Below, piece after piece: positions 45,673 to 54,611 of a stretch of DNA of 64,000 bases (its first letter is position 1; each line of letters starts with the position of its first letter). The DNA comes from Nocardioides panzhihuensis (GTDB lineage: Bacteria; Actinomycetota; Actinomycetes; Propionibacteriales; Nocardioidaceae). The notes beneath the pieces are model-generated. The model made no database searches, was not told the origin of the DNA, and saw only the letters and a program-made list of their open reading frames with translations. The DNA is taken from positions 5,915,501 through 5,979,500 of the forward strand of contig NZ_JACBZR010000001.1 in assembly GCF_013408335.1 (NCBI RefSeq). The letters are read 5' to 3'. Both the position numbers and the translations under genes were made by a program.

Positions 45673-46358
45673 CGGGCCACCGCGAATCGCTTGGACGCCC
45701 AGCCCGCGAAGAAGCCGATGGGCAGGGTGAGGATCATGAAGCCGACCGCGAAGATGATGAAGATCAGCAGGATCTGGTCGGAGTTCTTCTCCATGAGCGT
45801 CTTCATCTGACCGGAGGCCTCGTTGACCATGGATGCGGTGGTGACGCCGATGGTGACCGCGACGGTGGTGTTCTTCGTCATCGCGATGATGACGCTGGCC
45901 AGCGGGTTGATCACCGACCGCAGAGCCTGGGGAAGCACCACCAGGCGGAGGTTCTGGGTGAAGGTCAGCCCGATCGCGCGCGCCGCCTCGGCCTGCCCGA
46001 GCGGCACCGTGTTGATGCCCGAACGGAGCACCTCGCACACGAAGGTCGAGGTGTAGACGCTGAGAGCGAGCACGGCCAGCCAGAACGCGTTTCGCCAGAT
46101 CAGATCCTCGTCGAAGCTCAGCCCGAGCTGGTAGCTCAGCCCGAACAGCGCGAAGAACATCACCAGCGTCAGCGGGGTGTTGCGGAACGTGTAGACGACT
46201 GCGGCTCCCACCCACCGCAGCACCGGCACGGGCGAGACCCGGAAGATCGCGAGCACAACGCCGAGCAGCAGGGAGAAGATCCCGCTGAAGAAGGCGAGTC
46301 TCAGGGTCAGCCCGAACGAGGTCAGGATGATTGACCCGCTCTCGGAGATGAGGTCCAT
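45669..46358 (-). CDS. gluC: glutamate-type ABC transporter permease (GluC-like)
   Basis: A 229-residue permease with five to six membrane segments and the signature AEAARAIGLTFTQNLRLVVLPQALR. FRNTPLTLVMFFALFG and GINTVPLGQ are typical of HisM/GlnP permeases. The start ATG 46358 follows the hairpin region after gluB. Forms the membrane pair with GluD. Confidence 0.9.
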   Translation of the reverse strand: MDLISESGSIILTSFGLTLRLAFFSGIFSLLLGVVLAIFRVSPVPVLRWVGAAVVYTFRNTPLTLVMFFALFGLSYQLGLSFDEDLIWRNAFWLAVLALSVYTSTFVCEVLRSGINTVPLGQAEAARAIGLTFTQNLRLVVLPQALRSVINPLASVIIAMTKNTTVAVTIGVTTASMVNEASGQMKTLMEKNSDQILLIFIIFAVGFMILTLPIGFFAGWASKRFAVAR

Positions 46359-46393
46359 TGGTCCTTCCAAGAACTTTCTTGAAGACGTACGTG

Positions 46394-46445
46394 TGGTCGA
46401 GCTCGCCGAGCCGCCCTCGAGGGACGGTCTCGGCAAGCTCGACCA
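46394..46445. repeat. hairpin between gluB and gluC
   Basis: TGGTCGAGCTCGCCGAG and its near-perfect complement (16 of 17 pairs) with an 18-base loop. It lies in the transcript between the binding protein and the permeases and could lower expression of the permeases or protect the upstream message. The arm matches the core of the 28-bp dispersed repeat (TCGAGCTTGYCGAG). Confidence 0.7.
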
Positions 46446-46452
46446 GAGAAGC

Positions 46453-47271
46453 TCAGTAGCGGTCGACGGTCGGCGGCTCCGGCAGCTTGTAGCCGGACTC
46501 ACCCAGGTTGTCGTTGAACGCCTTCTCCCAAGCGCCGTCCTCGAAGGACTGCTCGATCAGGTCGTTGATCTTGTCGCGGTCCTCGCTGCCCTTGGGCAGG
46601 CCCACGCCGTAGTTCTCCTCGGAGAACGGCGCGCCGACGATCTTGAACTTGCCCGGGTCCTGCTGGGCGTAGCCCGCCAGGATGATGTCATCGGTGGTCA
46701 TCGCGTCGAGCTGGCCGCCCTCGATCGCGGTGACGCACTTGCTGTAGGTGTCGAACTCCTGCAGCTGGACGCCCTTGGCGTAGTTCTCCTTGATGTTCTC
46801 CGCCGGCGTGGAGCCGGTGACGGAGCAGAGCTTCTTGCCGTCGAGGTCCTTGGGGCCCGTGATGTCGGTGTTGTCGGCGGCGACCAGGATGTCCTGCCCA
46901 GCGACGTAGTAAGGCCCGGCGAAGTCGACATCGGCCTTGCGCTCGTCGGTGATCGAGTAGGTCGCCAGGATCATGTCGACGCTGCCGTCCTTGAGGAAGG
47001 TCTCGCGGTTGGCGGAGACGGCCTCGACGAACTGGATCTGGTCACCCTCGTAGCCGAGGCCCTCGGCGATGTAGGTCGCCATGTCGACGTCGAAGCCGGA
47101 GTACGAGCCGTCGGCCTCCTTGAAGCCGAGCCCCGGCTGGTCGAACTTGATGCCGATCTTGATCTTGTCGCCGCCGGCGTCGGAGCCGGAGTCGTCGCCG
47201 CCACCACAGGCGGCGAGCGAGCCGGCGAGCGCGAGGGCGCCTACGGCCGCGGCGATCTTCTTGAACTTCAT
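46453..47271 (-). CDS. gluB: glutamate-type ABC transporter binding lipoprotein (GluB-like)
   Basis: A 272-residue periplasmic-binding-type lipoprotein. The signal is MKFKKIAAAVGALALAGSLAACGGG with the lipobox LAAC. The family 3 solute-binding pattern follows: GFDVDMATYIAEGLG, DMILATYSITDERKADVDFAGPYY and SEENYGVGLPKG. It binds the amino acid outside the cell for GluACD. ATG 47271 is chosen for the signal peptide; the longer start at 47295 adds residues before it. Confidence 0.92.
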   Translation of the reverse strand: MKFKKIAAAVGALALAGSLAACGGGDDSGSDAGGDKIKIGIKFDQPGLGFKEADGSYSGFDVDMATYIAEGLGYEGDQIQFVEAVSANRETFLKDGSVDMILATYSITDERKADVDFAGPYYVAGQDILVAADNTDITGPKDLDGKKLCSVTGSTPAENIKENYAKGVQLQEFDTYSKCVTAIEGGQLDAMTTDDIILAGYAQQDPGKFKIVGAPFSEENYGVGLPKGSEDRDKINDLIEQSFEDGAWEKAFNDNLGESGYKLPEPPTVDRY

Positions 47272-47349
47272 CGTTTCCACCTTCTGGAATCTCAATGGTT
47301 TGGTGCGGTGCTGGGTTCGCGAGCCGAACGGCTCACCCGAGACGTACGT

Positions 47350-48126
47350 TCAGTGCTTGAGGATCTTGCCGAGGAAGTCCTTGGCGCGATCGGACTGCGG
47401 GTTGTCGAAGAACTCGCTCGGCGTGTTCGACTCGACGATCTGCCCGTCGGCCATGAAGACCACCCGGTCGGCAGCCTTGCGCGCGAAGCCCATCTCGTGG
47501 GTCACCACGATCATGGTCATGCCGTCCTTGGCGAGACTGACCATGACGTCCAGGACCTCCTGGACCATCTCCGGGTCGAGCGCGGAGGTGGGCTCGTCGA
47601 AGAGCATCACCTGGGGCCTCATCGCCAGCGCCCGTGCGATCGCGACGCGCTGCTGCTGGCCGCCGGAGAGCTGCGCGGGATACTTCGCGGCCTGGACACC
47701 CACGCCGACGCGGTCGAGCAGCTTCTTCGCCTCGGCCTCTGCCTCGGCCTTCTTGAGCTTGCGCACCTTCATCGGGCCCAGCGTGACGTTCTGCAGGATC
47801 GTCTTGTGGGCAAAGAGGTTGAAGCTCTGGAAGACCATCCCGACCTCGGCGCGCAGCTTGGCCAGGCCCTTGCCCTCCGCGGGCAGCTCCTTGCCGTCGA
47901 GCGTGATCGTCCCGGAGTCGATCGTCTCCAGCCGGTTGATCGCGCGGCAGAGGGTCGACTTCCCCGAGCCCGACGGCCCGATCACCACGACGACCTCGCC
48001 ACGCTTGATCTCCAGGTTGATGTCCTGAAGAACGTGCAGGTCGCCGTAGTGCTTGTCGACGTGGTCGAGCACCACCAAGGCGTCTCCCGAAGGTGCGCTG
48101 GTGGGTTCTGTGTCAAGCACGGTCAT
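47350..48126 (-). CDS. gluA: glutamate-type ABC transporter ATP-binding protein (GluA-like)
   Basis: A 258-residue polar-amino-acid ABC ATPase: Walker [11 protein letters not shown]-loop [11 protein letters not shown], signature [16 protein letters not shown], Walker [15 protein letters not shown] and H-loop VVTHEMGFA. First gene of the four-gene operon, 78 bases before gluB, with a 14-base palindrome (47321-47334) in the gap. Divergent from miaB, as in several actinobacteria. Confidence 0.93.
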   Translation of the reverse strand: MTVLDTEPTSAPSGDALVVLDHVDKHYGDLHVLQDINLEIKRGEVVVVIGPSGSGKSTLCRAINRLETIDSGTITLDGKELPAEGKGLAKLRAEVGMVFQSFNLFAHKTILQNVTLGPMKVRKLKKAEAEAEAKKLLDRVGVGVQAAKYPAQLSGGQQQRVAIARALAMRPQVMLFDEPTSALDPEMVQEVLDVMVSLAKDGMTMIVVTHEMGFARKAADRVVFMADGQIVESNTPSEFFDNPQSDRAKDFLGKILKH

Positions 48127-48249
48127 GCCGCAGACCTAACCACATCCTGCATTGCACATCCATGAATTGGTCCCCGGTATCGGTTACAAGCAGATAACTG
48201 GTCGGGATTTCCTGCCGTTGGACCACATCGCCGTACTCTTGAAGACGCT

Positions 48250-49752
48250 ATGACCGTGTCCACCGCCTCGAGCTCCGCATCGGCCCGTACGTACGAAGTC
48301 CGCACCTACGGCTGCCAGATGAACGTCCACGACTCCGAGCGCCTCTCCGGGCTGCTGGAGGATGCCGGCTATCTGAAGGTGACCGCGGGCGAGCAGGCCG
48401 ACGTGGTCGTCTTCAACACCTGCGCGGTCCGCGAGAACGCAGACAACAAGCTCTACGGAAACCTCTCCCACCTGGCTCCGATCAAGCAGGCCAACCCGGA
48501 TCTCCAGATCGCGGTCGGCGGCTGCCTCGCCCAGAAGGACCGGGCCACGATCACCGAGAAGGCGCCGTACGTCGACGTGGTGTTCGGGACGCACAACATC
48601 GGCTCGCTGCCGGTGCTGCTAGAGCGGGCCCGGGTCCAGGAAGAGGCGCAGGTCGAGATCCTGGAGTCGCTCGAGGTCTTCCCGTCCACGCTGCCGACCA
48701 AGCGCGAGTCCGCCTATGCCGCCTGGGTGTCGATCAGCGTGGGCTGCAACAACACCTGCACCTTCTGCATCGTCCCCGCATTGAGGGGCAAGGAGAAGGA
48801 CCGGCGACCGGGCGAGATCCTCGCCGAGATCGAGGCGCTGGTCGCCGAGGGAGTCACCGAGGTGACCCTGCTGGGACAGAACGTCAACGCCTATGGCGTC
48901 GAGTTCGGCGACCGGCAGGCCTTCTCGAAGCTGCTGCGGGCGTGCGGCGAGATCGAGGGGCTGGAGCGGGTCCGGTTCACCAGCCCGCACCCGGCCGAGT
49001 TCACCGACGACGTCATCGAGGTGATGGCCGAGACGCCGAACGTGATGCCGTCGCTGCACATGCCGCTGCAGTCCGGCTCCGACCGGGTGCTGAAGGCGAT
49101 GCGGCGCTCCTACCGGTCCACCAAGTTCCTCGGCATCATCGAGCGCGTCCGGGCAGCGATCCCGGACGCGGCGATCACCACCGACATCATCGTCGGCTTC
49201 CCGGGGGAGACCGAGGAGGACTTCCAGGGCACCCTCGACGTGGTGCGCGAGTCGCGGTTCTCCTCTGCCTTCACGTTCCAATACTCCAAGCGCCCCGGCA
49301 CCCCGGCCGCCGATCTCCCCGACCAGATCTCTCCCGCGGTGGTCAAGGACCGCTACCAGCGCCTCGTCGACCTCGTCAACGAGATCGCGCACGAGGAGAA
49401 CAAGAAGAACGTCGGACGTACGCTCGAGCTGATGGTCGCCGAGGGGGAGGGCCGCAAGGACGCCGAGACCCACCGGCTCTCCGGTCGCGCTCCCGACAAC
49501 CGGCTCGTGCACTTCAACGCCACCGGGGCCGAGGGTGTACGTCCCGGCGACGTGGTGAAGGTCGAGATCACCTACGCGGCCCCGCACCACCTGGTCGCCG
49601 ACAACCCCGTGCTCGAGGTGCGCCGCACTCGCTCCGGCGACGCCTGGGAAGCGCGCCAGGGCCGGCCCGAGGCCGAGACCGCGTCGGTCGGGCTGGGCAT
49701 GCCAGCTGTCGGCGTTCCCGCTCCGTTGCCGGCCGCTCCGGCCTGCAGCTGA
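48250..49752 (+). CDS. miaB: tRNA-2-methylthio-N6-dimethylallyladenosine synthase
   Basis: A 500-residue radical-SAM methylthiotransferase. N-terminal UPF0004 cluster cysteines are Cys22, Cys58 and Cys92; the radical-SAM cluster CxxxCxxC is Cys166, Cys170, Cys173 ([12 protein letters not shown]). A C-terminal TRAM domain (about 385-455) binds tRNA. It adds the methylthio group to isopentenyl-A37 made by MiaA, whose gene lies 2.3 kb downstream after three unrelated insertions. Confidence 0.94.
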   Translation: MTVSTASSSASARTYEVRTYGCQMNVHDSERLSGLLEDAGYLKVTAGEQADVVVFNTCAVRENADNKLYGNLSHLAPIKQANPDLQIAVGGCLAQKDRATITEKAPYVDVVFGTHNIGSLPVLLERARVQEEAQVEILESLEVFPSTLPTKRESAYAAWVSISVGCNNTCTFCIVPALRGKEKDRRPGEILAEIEALVAEGVTEVTLLGQNVNAYGVEFGDRQAFSKLLRACGEIEGLERVRFTSPHPAEFTDDVIEVMAETPNVMPSLHMPLQSGSDRVLKAMRRSYRSTKFLGIIERVRAAIPDAAITTDIIVGFPGETEEDFQGTLDVVRESRFSSAFTFQYSKRPGTPAADLPDQISPAVVKDRYQRLVDLVNEIAHEENKKNVGRTLELMVAEGEGRKDAETHRLSGRAPDNRLVHFNATGAEGVRPGDVVKVEITYAAPHHLVADNPVLEVRRTRSGDAWEARQGRPEAETASVGLGMPAVGVPAPLPAAPACS

Positions 49753-49859
49753 TCGTCCGGAATCCGGTTACCCCAACAGCAAATTATCCGTAGCGCCGTT
49801 CCCGGCGAGGGTATTTCTGCTCTAGCCTGAGGCAACTTGTCTCAGGAAGGGATTACCCC

Positions 49860-50792
49860 ATGTCGATTCCCAAGCTGGTCAACAGAGCAGTGGCGATGGG
49901 CGCGCTCGGAGTGCTCGTCGCGTCAGGCCTGGCAGCAGCAGCGCCCGCGGGCGCGATGCAGGCGGCCGGAGCAGGCGGTGAGTGCTTCGACCCGCACGAG
50001 GCCGGTGCGGCCCGTGTCGCCGAAGGGGCCAAGCAGGTCCGCGACACGAACCACCTGACCGCGAAGCAGGCCGCGGCCAAGGAGAAGGCGCTCTCCGGGG
50101 CGCTGGCCGCGAAGGGGAAGAAGGGCGGCAACGCCAACCTCGGGCCGACGACCATCCCGACCTACATCCACGTGATCCAGGAGGACGCCACCACCGGTGC
50201 CGTCCCGCAGGCCAACATCGACGCTCAGATCGACGTGCTCAACGCGGCGTACGCCGGCACGCCGTTCTCCTTCGAGGTCGCCGGCCAGGAGGCCACGATC
50301 AACCCGGCCTGGTATCCGATCATCTCCGGCTCGACCGGTGAGCGGGAGATGAAGTCGACACTGCGCCAGGGCGGCGCCAACGCCCTCAACGTCTACATCG
50401 GCGAGATCGACGACGGCCTGCTCGGCTGGGCGACCTTCCCGACCAAGAACATCGGGACGCAGGACGGCGTGGTGATCCTCGGTGAGTCGCTCCCGGGCGG
50501 CTCGGCGGCGCCGTACGACGAGGGCGACACCGCCACCCACGAGGTCGGCCACTGGCTGCACCTCTACCACACCTTCCAGGGTGGCTGTCGCGGCAAGGGC
50601 GACCAGGTGGCCGACACCCCGGCCGAGGCGGCGCCCGCCTTCGGCTGCCCGGAGGGATCCGACACCTGCACGGCTCCGGGCCTCGACCCGATCCACAACT
50701 TCATGGACTACACCGAGGACGCGTGCATGGACGAGTTCACGCCGGGTCAGGTGCAGCGCATGATCGACGGGTGGGTGGCGTACCGCGCCTGA
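49860..50792 (+). CDS. secreted M43-family (pappalysin-like) metalloprotease
   Basis: A 310-residue exported metzincin. Signal peptide at about 1-34 (ending APAGAMQA). Zinc motif HEVGHWLHLYH from His227, with the third His at the last position, and Met-turn NFMDYTEDACM. Four or more cysteines near the active site (GGCRGKG, FGCPEGSDTC) fit M43 disulfides. Relatives degrade extracellular proteins. It sits between miaB and miaA, where most actinobacteria have other genes. A hairpin ends the gene. Confidence 0.9.
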   Translation: MSIPKLVNRAVAMGALGVLVASGLAAAAPAGAMQAAGAGGECFDPHEAGAARVAEGAKQVRDTNHLTAKQAAAKEKALSGALAAKGKKGGNANLGPTTIPTYIHVIQEDATTGAVPQANIDAQIDVLNAAYAGTPFSFEVAGQEATINPAWYPIISGSTGEREMKSTLRQGGANALNVYIGEIDDGLLGWATFPTKNIGTQDGVVILGESLPGGSAAPYDEGDTATHEVGHWLHLYHTFQGGCRGKGDQVADTPAEAAPAFGCPEGSDTCTAPGLDPIHNFMDYTEDACMDEFTPGQVQRMIDGWVAYRA

Positions 50793-50823
50793 TCTCTGCT
50801 TGATCAGCTGGCTGTGAAACGCG

Positions 50824-50858
50824 TCGAGCGCCGGGTCCCGTGTGGACCCGGCGCTCGA
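50824..50858. terminator. bidirectional terminator hairpin
   Basis: TCGAGCGCCGGGTCC and its exact complement (15 bp) with the 5-base loop CGTGT, between the M43 protease gene and the convergent low-complexity gene. Confidence 0.85.
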
Positions 50859-50881
50859 TCTGTGCGATCAGCAGAGCTGAA

Positions 50882-51484
50882 TCAGTACTGCGACTCGCCC
50901 TGCTCGCCGCCGAAGCCGCCTTCGTTCGAGCCCTCGTTCGAGCCCTCGTTCGAGCCGTACGACGAACCCTCGGACTGCTCCTGGCCGCCCTCGTTCTGGC
51001 CGCCCTCGTTCTGGCCGCCCTCGTTCTGGCCGCCCTCGGAGCCGAAGGGGGCGCCGTAGGAGGAGCCCTCGTTGGACTCCTGGCCGGCGAAGCCGCTCTG
51101 GCTCGAGTCCCCCGACTGCTCGCTGCCCTCGCTCTGGCCGCCTTCAGAGCCGCCGAAGCTGCCCTCGCTCTGGCCACCCTCGGCCTGGCCGCCCTCGTTC
51201 TGGCCGCCCTCGGAGCCGCCGAAGCTGCCCTCGCTCTGGCCGCCCTCGGAGCCGTAGGACGAGCTCTCGGACTGCTCGCCGCCGAAGCCGCCCTCGCTCT
51301 GGCCGCCCTCGGCCTGGCCGCCCTCGCTCTGGCCACCCTCGGAGCCGCCGAAGCTGCCCTCGTTGGAGGACTGCTGGCCGTAGGAGGAACCCTCGTTGGA
51401 CTCCTGGCCGCCGAAGCCGCCCTCCTGGTTGCCCTCCTGGCCGTAGTTCTGCTGCTCGTCGCTGTTGCCGTAGTTCTCAGACAT
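50882..51484 (-). CDS. Gly/Gln/Glu/Ser/Asn-rich low-complexity repeat protein
   Basis: A 200-residue protein made almost only of Gly, Gln, Glu, Ser, Asn, Phe and Tyr. Irregular repeats include GGQNEGGQNEGG, GGQSEGGQAEGG, NEGSSYG and GSFGGSEGG. It has no signal peptide, membrane segment or cysteine. Such composition is expected to be disordered and acidic and is close to prion-like or phase-separating sequences. The start MSENYGNSDEQQ at 51484 is used; the open frame upstream reads through the promoter region. Codon use is normal, so it is a real gene. Function unknown. Confidence 0.8.
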   Translation of the reverse strand: MSENYGNSDEQQNYGQEGNQEGGFGGQESNEGSSYGQQSSNEGSFGGSEGGQSEGGQAEGGQSEGGFGGEQSESSSYGSEGGQSEGSFGGSEGGQNEGGQAEGGQSEGSFGGSEGGQSEGSEQSGDSSQSGFAGQESNEGSSYGAPFGSEGGQNEGGQNEGGQNEGGQEQSEGSSYGSNEGSNEGSNEGGFGGEQGESQY

Positions 51485-51684
51485 ATTGGTCCACACTTCC
51501 GAGTAGTTGTGATTGGACCGGAATCGGAGCATGCGTCGCAGGCTCCGCCCCCCGGCTGCCCCTCGGTAGGGGCATGAGAATGAGACGTCTCGACCGTTCC
51601 ATGTAATGGCACCGTTGGCAACATGTCCGTAACAGTGTTTCGGAAAACCCACGCAAAATGTCTGGTTGCTGTAGAACGTCGAAA

Positions 51685-51729
51685 CGCGAGGCGGGGAGCA
51701 ACCCGGTCTGGGTCACTCCCCGCCTCGCG
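51685..51729. terminator. terminator hairpin of the antitoxin-like gene
   Basis: CGCGAGGCGGGGAG and its exact complement (14 bp) with a 17-base loop, 12 bases after the stop of the minus-strand gene at 51742. It also marks the upstream border of the low-complexity gene promoter region. Confidence 0.75.
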
Positions 51730-51741
51730 TTGCCGAAAGGC

Positions 51742-51951
51742 TCAGTTGGCGCTGTTGTTGCCGCCGTCCAGCTTCTCTGCCTCGTTCTTCGCAGTCTCGA
51801 CGCCCTGGTCGATGTGGTCGGTGAACTTGCCGCCGGTCTTCTCGTCGGCGAGCTCGCCGGCCTTGTCCAGGCCCTCGTTCACCTTGTCGGCGCCGCCGAT
51901 CTTGTCCATGCCCTGCTGGGCGAGATCTTTCGCCTTGTCCAAGAAGCTCAT
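51742..51951 (-). CDS. MT0933/Rv0909-like antitoxin family protein
   Basis: A 69-residue helical acidic/lysine-rich protein: MSFLDKAKDLAQQGMDKIGGADKV, then GLDKAGELADEKTGGKFTDHIDQGV, the pattern of the MT0933-like antitoxin family. In M. tuberculosis Rv0909 is paired with the toxin-like Rv0910 (SRPBCC fold). No such partner is adjacent here, so the call describes the family, not a working toxin-antitoxin unit. The ribosome binding site AGGGGGAAG precedes ATG 51951. Confidence 0.78.
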   Translation of the reverse strand: MSFLDKAKDLAQQGMDKIGGADKVNEGLDKAGELADEKTGGKFTDHIDQGVETAKNEAEKLDGGNNSAN

Positions 51952-52010
51952 ACTTCCCCCTCTGGATCGGTGGCTCCCCGTTTGAGCCAACTTGCGGCCA
52001 GACTAGTCAC

Positions 52011-53003
52011 ATGGAGTACGGCAGCAACAGGGGGACACGCGACCCGGATAGGTCGTTCGGGCTATCCGAATTGGGATCTTCTACCCTGCCGGGTATTCCC
52101 ATCGTGGCTGTCGTCGGTGCCACCGCAGCGGGGAAGACCACGCTCTCCCTGGACCTCGCCGAGACGCTCGGTGGCGAGATCATCAACACCGACGCGATGC
52201 AGGTCTACCGCGGGATGGACGTCGGTACGGCGAAGCTTCCGATCGCCGAGCGAAGAGGGATCCCGCACCACCTGCTCGACCTCCTCGACATCGCTGAGCC
52301 GGCCTCCGTCGCAGACTTCCAGAGGCTGGCTCGCGATCAGATCGCGACGCTCCGGGAGGCTGGGAGGACGCCGGTTCTGGTTGGCGGCAGCGCTCTCTAC
52401 ACGCGCGCGATCCTGGACCGGTTCGACTTCCCCGGGACCTCGAACGAGATCCGGGAACGCCTGGAGAGGGAGCTCGAGACCGCAGGTGAGAAGGCACTTC
52501 ACGACCGTCTGCGTGCCCTGGACCCGGTCGCGGCCGAGCGGATCGAGATCGACAACGGGCGCCGCGTCGTACGCGCGCTGGAGGTCATCGAGCTGACCGG
52601 CGAGCCGTTCAGTGCGCGTCTGCCCGAGCAGGTCTACCACGACCCCGCCTCCATCCAGATCGGCGTCGACATCTCCCGAGAAGCGCTGGACGTACGCATC
52701 CGGCAACGCGTCACGGAGATGTTCGAGGCCGGGTTCGTCGACGAGGTGGCTCGGCTCCTGGACGCGGGGCTGGGACGCTCGCGGACCGCGGCCAAGGCGA
52801 TCGGCTATCAGGAGGTCGCCGCGTACCTCTCCGGAGAGATGAAGCTGGCGGACGCCAAGGAGCGGACCGCCATCAAGACCCGGCAGTTCGCTCGGCGACA
52901 GGATGCCTGGTTCCGCAAGGATCCGCGGGTCGTGTGGGTCTCATATGATGACCCGGCGCGGCTCGAGAAGGCCGTGGCGGCGATCCGGGTGGTGGGACTG
53001 TGA
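52011..53003 (+). CDS. miaA: tRNA dimethylallyltransferase
   Basis: A 330-residue enzyme (or about 300 if it starts later). P-loop GATAAGKTT near residue 36, the DAMQVYRGMDVGTAK substrate segment, and the insert with the catalytic Asp/Arg. It adds the dimethylallyl group to A37 of tRNAs, the substrate of MiaB. ATG 52011 has no clear ribosome binding site, and the first 30 residues are not family-like; TTG 52071 or GTG 52104 could be the true start. Overlaps the next gene by four bases. Confidence 0.88.
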   Translation: MEYGSNRGTRDPDRSFGLSELGSSTLPGIPIVAVVGATAAGKTTLSLDLAETLGGEIINTDAMQVYRGMDVGTAKLPIAERRGIPHHLLDLLDIAEPASVADFQRLARDQIATLREAGRTPVLVGGSALYTRAILDRFDFPGTSNEIRERLERELETAGEKALHDRLRALDPVAAERIEIDNGRRVVRALEVIELTGEPFSARLPEQVYHDPASIQIGVDISREALDVRIRQRVTEMFEAGFVDEVARLLDAGLGRSRTAAKAIGYQEVAAYLSGEMKLADAKERTAIKTRQFARRQDAWFRKDPRVVWVSYDDPARLEKAVAAIRVVGL

Positions 53004-53929
53004 CCAACGACGAACGCGACCGTCTGCGGGAGTTGCTCGACGTCGTGCTCGACGGTGCCGACGACGGCGAGCCGCGCACGCTGGCGCAGATGGCGGGGGA
53101 CGCCTACACCTCGCCCTACCACTTCAACCGGCTGCTCTCCCGGGGTGCGGGCGAGCCACCGGTGGCGATGCGGCGGCGGGTGATGCTGGAGCGGGCCGCG
53201 TGGCAGCTGAAGCACGGCCGTACGGTGACCGATGCCGCCTGGGCCGCGGGGTACGAGTCGGTGGAGGGGTTCTCACGGGCGTACGCGAAGGCCTTCGGTC
53301 ACCCGCCGAGCACGGGCGCGGCGAGCCATTGGCTGCCGGCGCCGAACGGCATCCACTTCCACCCGCCGGAGTCGCTGTGGGTCGACTCCCAGGAACGGGT
53401 GCTGTCGCCGCTGACCGAGCAGCTGGTGATGCACGACCTCGACGACACCAAGGCGCTGCTCGACCAGGTCGAGGACCTGCCCGAGGAGGTCCTCACCGGG
53501 GTCCGGATGCCGGGTCACGAGGTCCTGACGTGGGACGGGCCGGAGGAGTCGATCATCCAGGTCCTGGAGGCCACGGTGTGGTCCAAGGAGTGCTGGGTGG
53601 CCTCCATCGAGGGGCTCTCGATGCCGGTCCGTCGCGGGCCCGGCCCGATCGCCACGCTGGCCGAGCGTCACGACGCGGTCGCGGAGCGGTGGCTCACCGT
53701 CGTACGCGACATCGAGCGCCGCGGAGGCTGGGAGGATCGGCTCGTTGACGCCCTGTGCGAGCCACCGGAGAGCTTCCAGATGGGGTCGGTGGTCGCCCAC
53801 ATCCTGACGTACGCGGCCCATCGGCGCCTGCTGGCCCGGGCGATGCTCCGGATGGCCGGAGTCGAGGTGGACCACGGCGACCCGATCGAGTGGCTGCGGG
53901 TCCGCCGTGGCGAGATGCCGTCGGTCTGA
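53000..53929 (+). CDS. AraC-type regulator fused to a DinB-like domain
   Basis: A 309-residue fusion. The AraC helix-turn-helix is at about residues 25-105 (TLAQMAGDAYTSPYHFNRLLSR and VTDAAWAAGYESVEGFSRAYAKAFG), placed at the N-terminus where AraC domains are usually C-terminal. The C-terminal part (about 140-300) has four-helix bundle features with His in PGHEV and ILTYAAHRRLLARAM, as in DinB/mycothiol-S-transferase-like proteins. The GTG start overlaps the miaA stop (GTGA). Function unknown; it may be a self-contained sensor of a thiol-reactive compound. Confidence 0.8.
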   Translation: MTNDERDRLRELLDVVLDGADDGEPRTLAQMAGDAYTSPYHFNRLLSRGAGEPPVAMRRRVMLERAAWQLKHGRTVTDAAWAAGYESVEGFSRAYAKAFGHPPSTGAASHWLPAPNGIHFHPPESLWVDSQERVLSPLTEQLVMHDLDDTKALLDQVEDLPEEVLTGVRMPGHEVLTWDGPEESIIQVLEATVWSKECWVASIEGLSMPVRRGPGPIATLAERHDAVAERWLTVVRDIERRGGWEDRLVDALCEPPESFQMGSVVAHILTYAAHRRLLARAMLRMAGVEVDHGDPIEWLRVRRGEMPSV

Positions 53930-53981
53930 GCCGACGGTGAATTGATTCGGCGCCGGTGCCCATGCCTCGTACCCTTGGGCC

Positions 53982-54611
53982 GTGACCCCTACCTGGACTG
54001 AGATCAGCACCCTCGAGCAGCTCGTCGACCTGGTCGGCACCCCGCACGAGCGGGCCGTCACCAAGGGGCGCCCGGCGCTCCTCGACATCGACCGGGAGTG
54101 GCTCGCGGCGACGCCGTTCTGCGTGCTGGCGACCTCGGACGAGTCCGGGAACTGCGACGCCTCGCCCAAGGGGGACCCGGCCGGGTCGCTGGTGCACGTC
54201 ATCGACGACAAGACCATCGCGATCGCGGAGCGACCGGGCAACAAGCGCGTCGACGGCTACCGCAACGTGCTCGCCAACCCGCACGTCGGACTCAACTTCC
54301 TGATCCCTGGCCGTGGTGACACGCTGCGGATCAACGGGCGCGCGCGACTGGTCTCCGACGCGCCGTTCTTCGACGAGTTGGCAGTGAAGGACAAGCGGCC
54401 GATCCTCGCCCTGGTCGTCGACATCGACGACATCTTCTTCCACTGCGCGAAGGCCTTCCTGCGCTCCGGCCTGTGGGACCCGGAGACCTGGGACCCCGAC
54501 CACCTCCCCAAGCGCGCCGTCATCGCCAAGCAGGTCGAGAACGACCCGCGTACGCTGGCGGAGATGGAGGACTACTACCGCACCGACACCTACTCGAAGT
54601 TCCTCTACTGA
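53982..54611 (+). CDS. PPOX-type flavin-binding protein (MSMEG_1061-like)
   Basis: A 209-residue split-barrel flavoprotein: PFCVLATSDESGNCDASPKGDPAG and IAIAERPGNKRVDGYRNVLANPHVGLNFLIPG form the FMN-binding core, and RINGRARLVSD is a typical strand. Family members reduce or oxidise small molecules with FMN or F420. Its stop overlaps the dapF start (TGATG), so the two are translationally coupled although unrelated in function. Confidence 0.88.
   Translation: MTPTWTEISTLEQLVDLVGTPHERAVTKGRPALLDIDREWLAATPFCVLATSDESGNCDASPKGDPAGSLVHVIDDKTIAIAERPGNKRVDGYRNVLANPHVGLNFLIPGRGDTLRINGRARLVSDAPFFDELAVKDKRPILALVVDIDDIFFHCAKAFLRSGLWDPETWDPDHLPKRAVIAKQVENDPRTLAEMEDYYRTDTYSKFLY

Noticed and set aside
51742..53003. 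Toxin-antitoxin pair formed by the MT0933-like gene and miaA
   Set aside because: miaA is a conserved tRNA-modification gene on the opposite strand; the antitoxin-like gene has no toxin beside it.
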